A stretch of 64,000 bases of DNA from positions 30,599,885-30,663,884 of the forward strand of contig NC_084844.1 of NCBI RefSeq assembly GCF_033115175.1. Reading direction: 5' to 3'. A program made the position numbers and the translations under genes. Below the pieces are notes generated by a model. The model ran no database searches. It had not been told where the DNA came from and saw nothing but the letters and a program-made list of their open reading frames with translations. Below, one piece after another: positions 32,926-43,185 of the stretch (its first letter is position 1; each line of letters begins with the position of its first letter). This DNA is from Lepus europaeus. Its lineage: Eukaryota > Chordata > Mammalia > Lagomorpha > Leporidae.

Positions 32926-33649
32926 CTTTCCTCCCCCCACCCTTCGCCCTGCTTCATTATTCTCCCTGTCTTGCAGTCAAGTTTCTCCTGCCGAAGTCTG
33001 GAGGTGATTTTCAGAGGAATCTACCCTGAAGGAGAAATACAGTTTAGTTTCAAATTTGACTGAATATACAGCTCAGTGAACTTGCTGGAGAAAAGTCCAT
33101 TTTCAATGTAAATTTTTAACAATTAACAAACACGATGCACATGTTAAAAACAAAAAAGAGAAAATGACAATGAAAAAGGCATAGTAAACACAGGCCACTT
33201 TCTGTCTAACCACGTGGGGATGCGCTCCTATCCGTCTTATTAAGGATGGCTGCAGGAAGGAGACTCATCTGGATTTTTCTCTCTCTGGAGACAGGCTTAC
33301 ATATGCCTTGCTTAATGGAAGTTCCCTCATGGTCAAAATTATGTTCCATTCACTGTCATTTCTGCATGCCAAAGTTGATTTTTCTGACAAGCTTCCCTGT
33401 TAACATTGCAGCCCAGATGTTTCCATGGCAGCATGTAAGCTGTGGCTGCAGAAACAACCTCGCCCTCCGCACCTCACTGGGGTTTAAAGCTATAATTATA
33501 AGAGTGGTTTTTAAAGGCAGCTAAGCTTTGGTTTTGTTTTGGTTATATATTTTTTTTACATAATTGTGCCTCATTTTTTATTTAAATACCAAATGTCCAT
33601 TTAAAATGAGTTTATTATGCTTTATTTGGAAATTAAGGATTAAAATTAA
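32926..33649. other. Unassigned sequence
   Basis: No repeat family is recognised. The frame at 33246-33524 (92 codons) has no known motif. Confidence 0.4.
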
Positions 33650-33710
33650 GAAAGAGAGGAGAAGAGAGGGGAGGGGAGGGGAGGGGAGGGGAGAGGAGCA
33701 GCTGAAAGGA
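33650..33710 (+). repeat. Purine tract with (GGGGA)n
   Basis: AGAGAGGAGAAGAGAGG runs into repeated GGGGA units. The tract is purine-only over about 55 bp and so could form a triplex or G-quadruplex. Confidence 0.9.
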
Positions 33711-34313
33711 GAAGGGAGGAATGGAGCAAAAAGGGGAGCGCTGTGCTCCGGGACACCAGGGCCTTGTGTTATTAATGAAAGTAAATTTAAAGATTCAATT
33801 TCTCTCTCAATATTTAGATATGAGTACTTAGCAATTATAGCATTGCTCATCCCCATCAGCCTCTAACTTGCCGAGGACATCTGAACATATTCCATTAAAG
33901 AAGTCCAGTCAACACAGAACTGCTGAGGTCATGGCGAAGGAGAAGTCCACAACAGACAGGGAAGCCCGAGGGAAGTCTCCCTAGGAGACTGGCTTTATCT
34001 ATATTTGCTCCCTCAGCAGTTTCTCTTTCATGTTTAAATTTCTTAGCAGAAGGCCAAGCTCCAAGAGCAGCAACTGAACAAGGCTGAGCATGCATGAACA
34101 GCTAACTGTTGTCACCCAATGCAACTTGCAAAACCCTTACTCTGAAGCACAGTTCGCAGTGTTCAGAATTCTTATTATGTTGCAGGGCAATTCACATAAA
34201 TGGCACACAGTGTACATATAAGATGCAGTCACATTTATATCATGAAATCAAAATGTTTCTCCTTTTCCCTTACCCTTCAATTCTTTAGTTTCTATATTAG
34301 CTTTGTGTCAATA
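33711..34313. other. Unassigned sequence
   Basis: No recognisable repeat or exon. Confidence 0.4.
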
Positions 34314-34721
34314 TAACACAAATATGAGAGGACCCACTTATGAAGGAAAAAGGTTTATTCTGGTTTATGGTTTTGAAGGTTCACAGTCCAAGATCAGGAG
34401 GCCCCATTAGCCTGGTGTTAGATGAAGGTGGAGGCTGGCAAAGTGTAAAAAGCAATGATCGCATGGCAAGTCAGGAACAGAAGCACAGGAAGCTCACTTT
34501 ATCATCCACCTCTGTGTGGTCTCTCCTTACAAAGCCAACACAACTCAACTACAGGGGCTCCACCCTGACAACCTAATCCAAACTCATTGCTGTACAAGGT
34601 CCTGCCTTCACCTTAACTGGATTCAGTTTCATCCTTTAACCATTAATGTAAAACTCTGAGGATCAAGCCTTTAACATATGGTCCTTTGGGAGACACCCAA
34701 ACTATTGTGCAAACCATAGCA
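34314..34721 (-). mobile_element. MaLR-type LTR, antisense
   Basis: GGTTTATTCTGGTTTATGGT, then GAAGGTTCACAGTCCAAGAT, CTACAGGGGCTCCACCCTGA and a final TTTGGGAGACACCCAAAC with CAAACCATAGCA, is the reverse of a MaLR LTR, whose sense strand starts TGCTATGGTTTG. No internal region is attached. Confidence 0.7.
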
Positions 34722-34738
34722 ATATCATTGGTATTTCT

Positions 34739-34924
34739 TGATCTTCTGTATATAAAGATAATTGAAAATGAATCTTGATGTGAATGGGATGGGAGAGGGA
34801 GTGGGAGATGGGATGGTTGCAGGTGAGAGGGAAGTTACGGGGGGGGGGGGGGGTGGGGGGAGCAACTGTAATCCAAAAGCTGTACCTTGAAAATTTATAT
34901 TTATTAAATAAAAGTTAAAAAAAA
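34739..34924 (+). mobile_element. LINE-1 3' end, short
   Basis: TGATCTTCTGTATATAAAGA, then AATCTTGATGTGAATGGGAT, a G-rich block with G15 at 34839-34853, and TTTATATTTATTAAATAAAA form only the last 185 bp of a lagomorph L1 3' UTR. It is 5'-truncated. Confidence 0.9.
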
Positions 34925-35194
34925 TATACTACACCCAAAAATGGTACCAGAGTCAATTTAAAAGCTAAGGCATTCTGTGCTATATCCTCTTTTACTCCTA
35001 ATATGATTCAATTTTGATTCCTCTTTTCCAAGAAATGCAGCTCTTTCCACAGTCTGACCTTGTGACCCCTCTACCTTGACCTGATTTATTTATATTTCTC
35101 ATCCCCAGGATTAATAACCTAGTTGCCTAAGAGTCCAAGGGAAAGCAAAGGAAATCTAAATAGATATTAAGTATTAGGGTTTGTGGTAGATTAT
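34925..35194. other. Unassigned sequence
   Basis: No recognisable feature. Confidence 0.4.
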
Positions 35195-35338
35195 CTCATT
35201 CAGTTTTCCAAGAATGTAGGCAATATGACATTGTACATGTTTTCATAAGCAAGGAAGTTGAGGTTTAAAGGGTGACTAGCTTAGGATGACTCAGGTAGTA
35301 AGTGGTGACACTGCCCAGGAATTCAGACTCCAGATGTC
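35195..35338 (+). mobile_element. MIR SINE fragment
   Basis: GTTTTCATAAGCAAGGAAGT, then TGAGGTTTAAAGGGTGACTA and AGTGGTGACACTGCCCAGGA, is the MIR 3' half, cut off by the CSINE. Confidence 0.6.
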
Positions 35339-35347
35339 ATGCATTTT

Positions 35348-35678
35348 TTTTTTTTTTGACAGGCAGAGTGGATAGTGAGAGAGAGAGACAGAGAGAAAGG
35401 TCTTCCTTTTTGCCGTTGGTTCACTCTCCAATGGCCGCTGCAGCCGGCGCATCTCGCTGATCCGAAGCCAGAAGCCAGGTGCTTCTCCTGGTCTCCCATG
35501 GGGTGCAGGGCCCAAGCACTTGGGCCATCCTCCACTGCCTTCCCGGGCCACAGCAGAGAGCTGGCCTGGAAGAGGGGCAACCAGGATAGACTCCGGCGCC
35601 CCAACCGGGACTAGAACCTGGTGTGCCGGTGCCACAAGGCAGAGGATTAGCCTGTTAAGCCACGGCACCAGCCTTTTA
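35348..35678 (-). mobile_element. CSINE
   Basis: A T run, GACAGGCAGAGTGGATAG, and a reversed head ending in GCCACGGCACCAGCC. ATGCATTTT at 35339-35347 and 35679-35687 is a 9-bp target-site duplication. Confidence 0.93.
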
Positions 35679-35710
35679 ATGCATTTTCCATATAATATAG
35701 AAAAGCTCTT

Positions 35711-35970
35711 TTTTTAAACTTTTATTTAATAAATATAAATTTCCAAGGTACAGCTTTTGGATTACAGTGGCTTTTCCCCCCCATAACTTCCCTCTCACCT
35801 GCAACCATCCCATCTCCCACTCCCTCTCCCATCCCATTCACATCAAGATTCATTTTCAATTATCTTTTTATACCGAAGATCAATTTAGTATATATTAAGT
35901 AAAGATTTCAACAGTTTGCACCCGCACAGAAACACAAAGTGTAAAGTACTGTTTAAGTACTAGTTATAGT
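35711..35970 (-). mobile_element. LINE-1 3' end with 17-bp duplication
   Basis: The reverse of the L1 3' UTR: TTTATTTAATAAATATAAAT, then the C-rich complement of the G-rich block, then AACAGTTTGCACCCGCACAG. AATATAGAAAAGCTCTT at 35694-35710 and 35971-35987 is a perfect duplication. It is 5'-truncated to about 260 bp. Confidence 0.94.
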
Positions 35971-36162
35971 AATATAGAAAAGCTCTTAAGAATGGAGTTG
36001 CAGAGAGACTTTGCTGTTTACCCTGAAAGGGTTTAACAGGCATTGTTTATTTCTGTTTAAATCTTTTTCCTTGGGATGCTAGCCTTCCACTACTCTATGC
36101 GATTCCATTGGAGATGACAACTATATGTGTTTCTGTATTTGCGCTCCTTACTGTCTTGAAGG

Positions 36163-36398
36163 CTGCTTTCTGCTATGGCCTAGGAAAGCAGTAAGAAGAT
36201 GGCCCAAGTCCTTGGGCCCCGGCACCAGCGTGGGAGACCCAGAGGAAGCTCCTGACTCCTGGCTTAGGATTGGTGCAGCTCCGGCCGTTGCTGCCAATTG
36301 GGGAGTGAACCAATAGATAGAAGACCTCTCTCTCTGCTTCTCCTCTCTCTGTGTAACTCTGACTTTCAAATAAATAATAAATCTTCAAAAAAAAAAAA
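36163..36398 (+). mobile_element. CSINE, 5'-truncated
   Basis: It starts in mid-body with TCTGCTATGGCCTAGGAAAG and ends with TTTCAAATAAATAATAAATC and an A-run. The tRNA-like head, and so the internal promoter, is missing. Confidence 0.88.
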
Positions 36399-36639
36399 GA
36401 AAATGATAAATTGACAATAGAAAACAAATCTTTCCAGTGATTTTGCTAGTTGGAGCAATGTAATTCTGGAACTGCTAGAAACTGATTTTCTGGTTGCAGA
36501 AAGGAGCTCATATCTGTAGTTGAGAGTAAGGCAGAAAGAGCAGAGATGATGCAACCTTTCACTTTATGCTTTTACACATAGGATTCTGTATGCCTAGAAC
36601 ACTTGTCTTTTTTTTTTTTTTTTTTTTGAACACTTGTGT

Positions 36640-36985
36640 TGCTTTACCTCTACAAAATAAAATATAGCTAACTCCCAGTCTAACCTCAGGTGTTAGTTTC
36701 TTTAGGGGCTGTGTCCTCTTTCCCCAGTGAGTTAGATGTTTCTACTCCATACTCTCATTGTACCTCCTGCTTATACACATAATTAAAATTATTACACACA
36801 ATATTGTAATTTCTATCTACTACCTTTTCCATACAAGATGAGCTCCTCAGAGAGAGTAAATATGTCACAATGACTGCATTCATATTACTTAGGAAACTAA
36901 CAGGTGCATTCATATTACTTAGGAAACTAACAGGTACAAAATAAATGCACCATGTTTGTAGAATGAATGGATGACAAGGGGATCT
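36640..36985 (+). mobile_element. L2 3' region with 30-bp tandem duplication
   Basis: GTCTAACCTCAGGTGTTAGT to GAGCTCCTCAGAGAGAGTAA and ACAAAATAAATGCACCATG, then GTAGAATGAATGGATG, resembles the L2 end. A perfect 30-bp unit occurs twice in a row at 36876-36905 and 36906-36935. Confidence 0.6.
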
Positions 36986-37010
36986 AAGATGAATCCAAAA
37001 AATGTTTCCA

Positions 37011-37392
37011 CTGTTGAAGTGAAATGGACACTATGAGAAACAGTGACTTGATCAGCTCTTGTCCTGACCGTTGATGTACAATGTAATACTTTACCCATTT
37101 TAGTATTTTTTTGTTTTGTTCTAGTACTATTGGTTGAACTCTGCAATTAACACACAGTTATTCTTAGGTGTTTAAATTTTAACTGAAAAGTGATCCCTGT
37201 TAAATATAAGAGTGGGAATAAGAGAGGGAGGAGATGTACAGTTTGGGACATGCTCAATCGGACTTGCCCCAAATGGTGGAGTTAGAAATGTGCCAGGGGA
37301 TTCCAATACAATCCCATCAAGGTGGCATGTACCAATGCCATCTCACTAGTCCAAGTGATCAATTTCAATTCACAATTGATCACACTGATAGG
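37011..37392 (+). mobile_element. Outer LINE-1 3' UTR, left part
   Basis: The segment from CTGTTGAAGTGAAATGGACA to the ATAGG end is the same as 38441-38826 with scattered differences. It is the beginning of a 5'-truncated L1 whose 3' end is found at 39889-40685. GTTTCCA just before it (37004-37010) recurs after the tail at 40686-40692 and is the likely duplication. Confidence 0.85.
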
Positions 37393-37528
37393 ATAAGCAC
37401 CTGCCTCCTGCCTTCGGATCAACACAGTGCACTGGCCGCAGCGCGCTGGCTGCGGCGGCCATTGGAGGGTGAACCAACGGCAAAGGAAGACCTTTCTGTC
37501 TCTCTCTCTCACTGTCCACTCTGCCTGT
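37393..37528 (+). mobile_element. CSINE 3' part joined to LINE-1
   Basis: It begins mid-body (ATAAGCACCTGCCTCCTGCC) and runs to CACTGTCCACTCTGCCTGT, where a normal copy would enter its A tail. Instead it passes directly into LINE-1 ORF2. The head with the promoter is missing and so is the tail. Confidence 0.88.
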
Positions 37529-39888
37529 AGAGAGCATTGGAGAAACCCTGCAAGATATAGGTACAGGCAAAGACTTCTTGGAAAAGACCCCAGAAGCACA
37601 GGCAGTCAAAACCAAAATTAACATTTGGGATCGCATCAAATTGAGAAGTTTCTGTACTTCAAAAGAAACAGTCAGGAAAGTGAAGAGGCATCCGACAGAA
37701 TGGGAAAAAATATTTGCAAACTATGTTACAGATAAAGGGTTGATAGCCAGAATCTACAAAGAAATCAAGAAACTCCACAACAACAAAACAAACAACCCAC
37801 TGAAGAGATGGGCCAAGGACCTCAATAGACATTTTTCAAAAGAGGAAATCCAAATGGCCAACAGACACATGAAAAAGTGTTCAAGATCACTAGCAATCAG
37901 AGAAATGCAAATCAAAACCACAATGAGGTTTCACCTCACCCCGGTGAGAATGCTCACATTCAGAAATCTACCAACAATAGATGCTGGAGAGGATTGGGGA
38001 AAAAGGGACACTAACCCACTGTTGGTGGGAATGAAAACTGGTAAAGCCACTATGAAGTCAGTCTGGAGATACCTCAGAAACCTGAATAGAACCCTACCAT
38101 ACCACCCAGCCATCCCACTCCTTGGAATTTACCCAAAGGAAATTAAATTCACAAACAAAAAAGCCATCTGCACATTAATGTTTATTGCAGCCCAATTCAC
38201 AATAGCTAAGACCTGGAACCAACCCAAATGCCCATCAACAGTAGACTGGATAAAGAAATTATGGGACATGTACTCCATAGAATACTATACAGCAGTAAGA
38301 AACAATGAAACCCGGTCATTTGCAACAAGATGGAGGAATCTGGAAAACATCATGCTGAGTAAATTAAGCCAGTCCCAAAGAGACAAATATCATTTGTTTT
38401 CCCTGATTGGTGACAATTAACTGAGCACCAAAGGGGAAACCTGTTGAAGTGAAATGGACACTATAAGAAACAATGACCTGATCAGCTCTTGCCCTGACTC
38501 TTGATGTACAATGTAATACTTTATCCTTTTTAGTATTTTTGTTGTTGTTGTTCTAGTACTAGTGGTTGAACTCTGTAATTAATACACAATTATTCTTGGG
38601 TGTTTGAATTTTAACTGAAAAGTGATCCCTGTTAAATATAAGAGTTGGAAGAAGAGAGGGAAGAGATGTACAATTTGGGACATGCTCAATCGGACTTGCC
38701 CCAGATGGTGGAGTTAGAAATGTGCCAGGGGATTCCAATACAATCCCATCAAAGTGGCATATGTACCAATGCCATCTCACTAGTCCAAGTGATCAATTTC
38801 AGTTCACAATTGATGACTCTGATAGGCCTAAGAGTCAAAGGGATCACACAAACAAGACTAATGTCTGCTAATACTAACTGATAGAATCAAAAAGGGAGAG
38901 GACGATCCAACATGGGAAGCGGGATACACAGCAGACTCATAGAATGGCAGATGTCCTAAGCAGCACTCTGGCCTCAGAATCAGCCCTTAAGGCATTTGGA
39001 TCTGGCTGAAGAGCCCATGAGAGTATTGTAGGCATGGAAAGCCAAGAAACCATGGGGAAAAAAAAAAAAGAAGAAGAAGAAGAAGAAGAAGACCTAAATG
39101 AAAGATCTCTGTAAGTGAGATCCCAGTGGAAAGAATGGGGCCATCAAAGAAGGAGGTACCTTTCTCCGAAGGGAGGAGAGAACTTCCACTTTGACTATGA
39201 CCCTGTGAGAATAAGATCGAAGTTGGCGAAGCCTAAAGGCTTCCATAGCCTTGGAAACTCATGACTAGAGCCTAGGGAGATTACTGATGCCATAAACAAG
39301 AGTATCAAATTGTTAAGTCAGCAACAGGAGTCACTGTGTACTTACATCTCACGTGAGATCTGTCCTTAATGTGTTGTCTAATGTGAAGTGATGCTATAAC
39401 TAGTACTGAAACAGTATTTTTACACTTTGTGTTTCTGTGTGGATGCAAACTGATGAGATCTTTACTAATTATATACAGAATCGACCTTCTGTATATAAAG
39501 ATAATTGGAAATGAAAAAAAAAACCTGGTGTTAAATTGGAAATGACATAGAAAATTAATTAATTTTTTTAAAATATCATGTAGGATCTCTGTCTTTAATG
39601 TGCTGGACACTGTTATTTAATGCTATAGCTAGTACCCCAACAGTATTTTTTCTACTTTGTGTTGCTATGTAGGGGCAAACTGTTGAAATCTTTACTTAAT
39701 ATATACTAAACTGATCCTCTGTATATAAAGAGAATTGAAAATTAATCTTGATGTGAATGGAAGGGGAGAGGGAGCGGGAAAGGGGAGGGTTGCGGGTGGG
39801 AGGGAAGTTATGGGAGGGGGGAAGCCATTGTAATCCATAAGCTGTACTTTGGAAATTTATATTCATTAAATAAAAGTTTAAAAAAAAA
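37529..39888 (+). mobile_element. Inner LINE-1, 5'-truncated
   Basis: It holds the last ~295 codons of ORF2, a 3' UTR and an A tail (39880-39888). In the 3' UTR a unit of about 175 bp is duplicated (about 39341-39517 and 39568-39745), whereas the outer copy has one. The G-rich block lies at about 39757-39825. The inner copy and the preceding CSINE piece together interrupt the outer L1 between 37392 and 39889. Confidence 0.87.
37530..38420 (+). pseudogene. LINE-1 ORF2 C-terminal fragment
   Basis: ORF2 normally encodes an endonuclease and reverse transcriptase for target-primed retrotransposition. Here only the C-terminal part, about 295 codons, remains: recognisable blocks are [98 protein letters not shown] and the end HLFSLIGDN with stop at 38418-38420. 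No endonuclease and no FADD catalytic core exist. The frame stays open throughout, yet the Cys-rich C-terminal motif is not in it: CWRG- and HCWW-coding bases at about 37982-38033 lie in other frames, so small indels have shifted the motif out. TTG at 37578 is an internal Leu codon, not a start; homology extends upstream to 37530. Not expected to be made into a working protein. Confidence 0.92.
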
Positions 39889-40685
39889 GGGATCACACAA
39901 ACAAGACTAATGTCTGCTAATACTGACTGATAGAATCAAAAAGGGAGAGAACGATCCATCATGGGAAGTGGGATACACAGCAGACTCATAGAATGGCAGA
40001 TGTCCTAAGCAGCACTCTGGCCTCAGAATCAGCCCTTAAGGCATTCGGATCTGGCTGAAGAGCCCATGAGAGTATTGTAGGCATGGAAAGCCAAGAAACC
40101 ATGGGAAAAAAAAAAAGAAGAAGACCTAAATGAAAGATCTCTGTGAGTGAGATCCCAGTGGAAAGAACGGGGCCATCAAAGAAGGAGGTACCTTTCTCTG
40201 AAGGGAGGAGAGAACTTCCACTTTGACTATGACCCTGTCAGAATAAGATCGAAGTCGGCGAACTCAAAAGGCTTCCATAGCCTTGGAAACTCATGACTAG
40301 AGCCTAGGGAGATTACTGACGCCATAAACAAGAGTATCAAATTGTTAAGTCAACAACAGGAGTCACTATGTACTTACTTCTCATGTGGGATCTGTCCTTA
40401 ATGGGTTGCCCAATGTGAAGTAATGCTATAACTAGTACTGAAACAGTATTTTACACTTTGTGTTTCTGTGTGGGTGCAAACTGATGCAATCTTTACTTAA
40501 TATATACTAAATCGATCTTCTATATATAAAGATAATTGAAAATGAATCTTGATGTGAATGAAATGGGAGAGGGAGCGGGAGATGGGAGGGGTGCGAGTGG
40601 GAGGGAAATTATGTGGGGGGGAGAAAGCATTGTAATCCTTAAACTGTACTTTGGAAATTTATATTTACTAAATTAAAAAAAAAAA
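39889..40685 (+). mobile_element. Outer LINE-1 3' UTR, right part
   Basis: It starts with GGGATCACACAAACAAGACT, which equals the inner copy from 38840, and runs through the G-rich block (about 40560-40625) to AAATTAAAAAA. It is the continuation of 37011-37392; 13 bp of the intervening sequence seen in the inner copy (38827-38839) are missing at the junction. Confidence 0.85.
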
Positions 40686-40692
40686 GTTTCCA

Positions 40693-40899
40693 AACACCAG
40701 AAGCTACTGAGAATTAACCTATACAAATAGTGAGAAAATTAGCTCCAAAATTCATGAAATTCCATATTCTCTGAAGTTCTCATTTGTTAAACTAGGTCCA
40801 GAGAAAATTATGTGCAGATTTACTTTGGCATAATATGAAAAATATAAATTTCTAACAGTTATACAAATCTCCAAGTTAAACTGATTATTTCACAAACTG
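40693..40899. other. Unassigned sequence
   Basis: Short AT-rich stretch, no recognised feature. Confidence 0.4.
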
Positions 40900-41120
40900 A
40901 TTAGGTATGCTCAGGACAAAGCTGCTATAGTATATGCTTCAGAATTTTCTTGGCCATATTCCATCATTTTCTGGCTTCCATAGTTTCTATTAATAAGTCA
41001 GACATCAGTCTTTAATGTGTCATTGAAAGTAATCCTTTTTCCCCCTTTAATTTTAAGATTTTTCTCTCTGTCTTTATTTTTAAAAGTTTAACTATGAAAG
41101 GTTGAGGTTTGACTAAATAG
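40900..41120 (-). mobile_element. Old LINE-1 5' region fragment
   Basis: TTTCTGGCTTCCATAGTTTC, TATTAATAAGTCAGACATCA and GATTTTTCTCTCTGTCTTTA resemble the antisense of an old L1 5'/ORF1 region (compare 17060-17130 in the long L1 here). Confidence 0.45.
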
Positions 41121-41429
41121 ATTTTATTTGGAAAAGAAAATGCAAGGGCATAACCAAGGAATCTTTTACTTAGGGAGAATTTGTCTTTACACTACAAACT
41201 TTCAGGGATAAAATTGTATGATGCTGAGACAAGAATGGAAAAATAGATTCATCTGAAAGAAAAAATAATGTTTATTGCACTTTGTATTTATTTTAATACA
41301 TGTTATTTATAAAGAAGATCTTTCATTTCATATTAAATGAATATTAGGTAAATAATGATCTAAACAGTGAAATAATCATAGTATTGAAGGGAAGTGGAGA
41401 AATGCTTTCTAGATTATCACACAAAACAC
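41121..41429. other. Unassigned AT-rich sequence
   Basis: No recognised feature; could be part of the old L1 that follows. Confidence 0.35.
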
Positions 41430-41710
41430 AAACAAGTGACAGATTTGTATGCATTAAATGAAACTATTATAGGTCAAAAGATATCATAAGTGCTGTTAAA
41501 AGCTAAGTAAATAAACACACTGAAAAAGATATATCACAGATATATGATAAATAGAAAGAAAAAAGAATAGTAACACAATAAAAAGTTAAAAGACAAACCA
41601 TCCATGGAAAAGTGGGACAAGATAAAGAGATAATTGACATACAGGAAAGTAGAAGTAGCCAACAAACTTATTGAAAAGTGTTCAATCTTTACTGTATTAA
41701 AAAAAAAAAT
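41430..41710 (+). mobile_element. Old LINE-1 fragment, first part
   Basis: AAAGTTAAAAGACAAACCAT and GTAGCCAACAAACTTATTGA, then AAAAGTGTTCAATCTTTACT, match the region before the ORF2 C-terminus. The CSINE interrupts it and it resumes at 42098. Confidence 0.6.
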
Positions 41711-41724
41711 AAAGAATGAAATAA

Positions 41725-41980
41725 GTGGCCAGCACGGTGGGTAGCGGATAAAGCCGCCACCTACATTGCCAGCATTCCATATGGGTGCTGGTTCAAGTCT
41801 CAGCTGCTCCACTTCCAATCCAGCCCTCTGCTATGGCCTGGGAAAGCAGTGGAGGATGGCCCAAGTCCTTGGGCCCTTGCACCTGCATGAAAGACCCAGA
41901 AGAAGCTCCTGGCTTCTGGCTTTGATTCAGTGCTGCTCTGGCCATTGCAGCCAAGTGGGGAGTGAACCAGTAGATAGAAG

Positions 41981-42026
<46 letters not shown>

Positions 42027-42083
42027 CTCCTTCTCTCTGTGTGTAATTCAAACTTTCAAGTAAATAAATAAATCTTTTGAAAA
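41725..42083 (+). mobile_element. CSINE with 14-bp duplication
   Basis: GTGGCCAGCACGGTGGGTAG is the head, a (CT)n run lies at about 41982-42021, and TTTCAAGTAAATAAATAAAT is the tail. AAAGAATGAAATAA at 41711-41724 and 42084-42097 is a perfect duplication. Confidence 0.94.
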
Positions 42084-42097
42084 AAAGAATGAAATAA

Positions 42098-42440
42098 TAA
42101 GATAGACCTTTTTAATCTTTCAAATTAACAAATATGGGAAGATAAATTGATACAAATTTTATAGAGGGCAATTTGGTGGTACTTATTAAACTTTAAAATA
42201 TGAATATTATTTCACAGCTAGAAATTTCTCATTTCTCCTACAAAAATTTGGCACCTGAGTAAAAGAAATATGCTGAAGCATTATTTCTAAAGCTGTAAAA
42301 TTAGAAGTTATCTAATTGCCCCAAGAATACAAATGGCTAATTAAATGTGTGTGCATACATTAAAGAGCATACTATATATCTATTAAAAAGTATAAGGCAG
42401 GTCTATACTTACTGTAGGCTAAAATTTGATTGGTGAGTGA
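42098..42440 (+). mobile_element. Old LINE-1 fragment, second part
   Basis: TTATAGAGGGCAATTTGGTG, then ATTTCTCCTACAAAAATTTG, CCCCAAGAATACAAATGGC and ATTAAAGAGCATACTATATA, is the late ORF2/3' region of an old L1. Confidence 0.65.
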
Positions 42441-42455
42441 AGCAAGCTATAAAAA

Positions 42456-42790
42456 AAATTTTTTTTTTGACAGGCAGAGTTAGACAGTGAGAGAGAGAGA
42501 GACAGAGAGAAAGGTCTTCCTTTTTTCCGTTGGTTCACCCCCCAAGAGGCCACTACAGCCGGAGCACTGCGCCGATCCACAGCCAGGAGCCAGGTGCTTC
42601 CTCCTGGTCTCCCATGTGGGTGCAGGGCCCAAGGACTTGGGCCATCCTCCACTGCACTCCCGGGCCACAGCAGAGAGCTGGCCTGGAAGAGGAGCAACCG
42701 GGACAGAATTTGGCACCCCGACTGGGACTAGAGCCTGGGGTGCTGGCGCTGCAGGTGGAGGATTAGCCTAGTGATCCATGGCACCGGCCC
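42456..42790 (-). mobile_element. CSINE with 14-bp duplication
   Basis: The reversed tail TTTTTTTTTGACAGGCAGAG begins it and ATCCATGGCACCGGCCC ends it. GCAAGCTATAAAAA at 42442-42455 and 42791-42804 flanks it. Confidence 0.94.
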
Positions 42791-42861
42791 GCAAGCTATA
42801 AAAATTTTGTAATATGATATCTTTGACAAACCTTTAGTGATGCTAATTTTCACATAGATGA

Positions 42862-42892
42862 CGAGGATTCAAAAAGTTCATGGAAAATGTAC
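42862..42892 (+). mobile_element. Mariner-like MITE, left end
   Basis: GAGGATTCAAAAAGTTCATG and GAAAATGTACATT form one terminal inverted repeat. The other end is at 43905-43945. Three SINEs separate them. Confidence 0.6.
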
Positions 42893-43177
42893 ATTGGCTT
42901 CTTTATAAAGCTTTATTTATGTATGAGAGAGATAGTGATAGAGGGCCATACCATCACTGTTCATTCCCCAAGTGCCGGCCACAGCCCTAAAGCTAAAGCT
43001 TGGAGCCAGAAATTGAACCCACGTCTTCCACATGTGTGACAGGAACATAATTATTTGAACTGTCACTGCATCTTCCCTGGGTCTGTATTAGCTAGAAGCT
43101 GGAATCAGGAGCCAAAACCAAGGATTGAACTTGGGCACTCTGATGTGGGAGATGGATGCCCTAACCAGCGTTTTAAA
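42893..43177 (-). mobile_element. Old CSINE-related SINE
   Basis: TATAAAGCTTTATTTATGTA is the reversed tail; the old-subfamily body has TGTATTAGCTAGAAGCTGGA; the reversed head ends in CCCTAACCAGCG. Confidence 0.78.
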
Positions 43178-43185
43178 ACCTAAGC

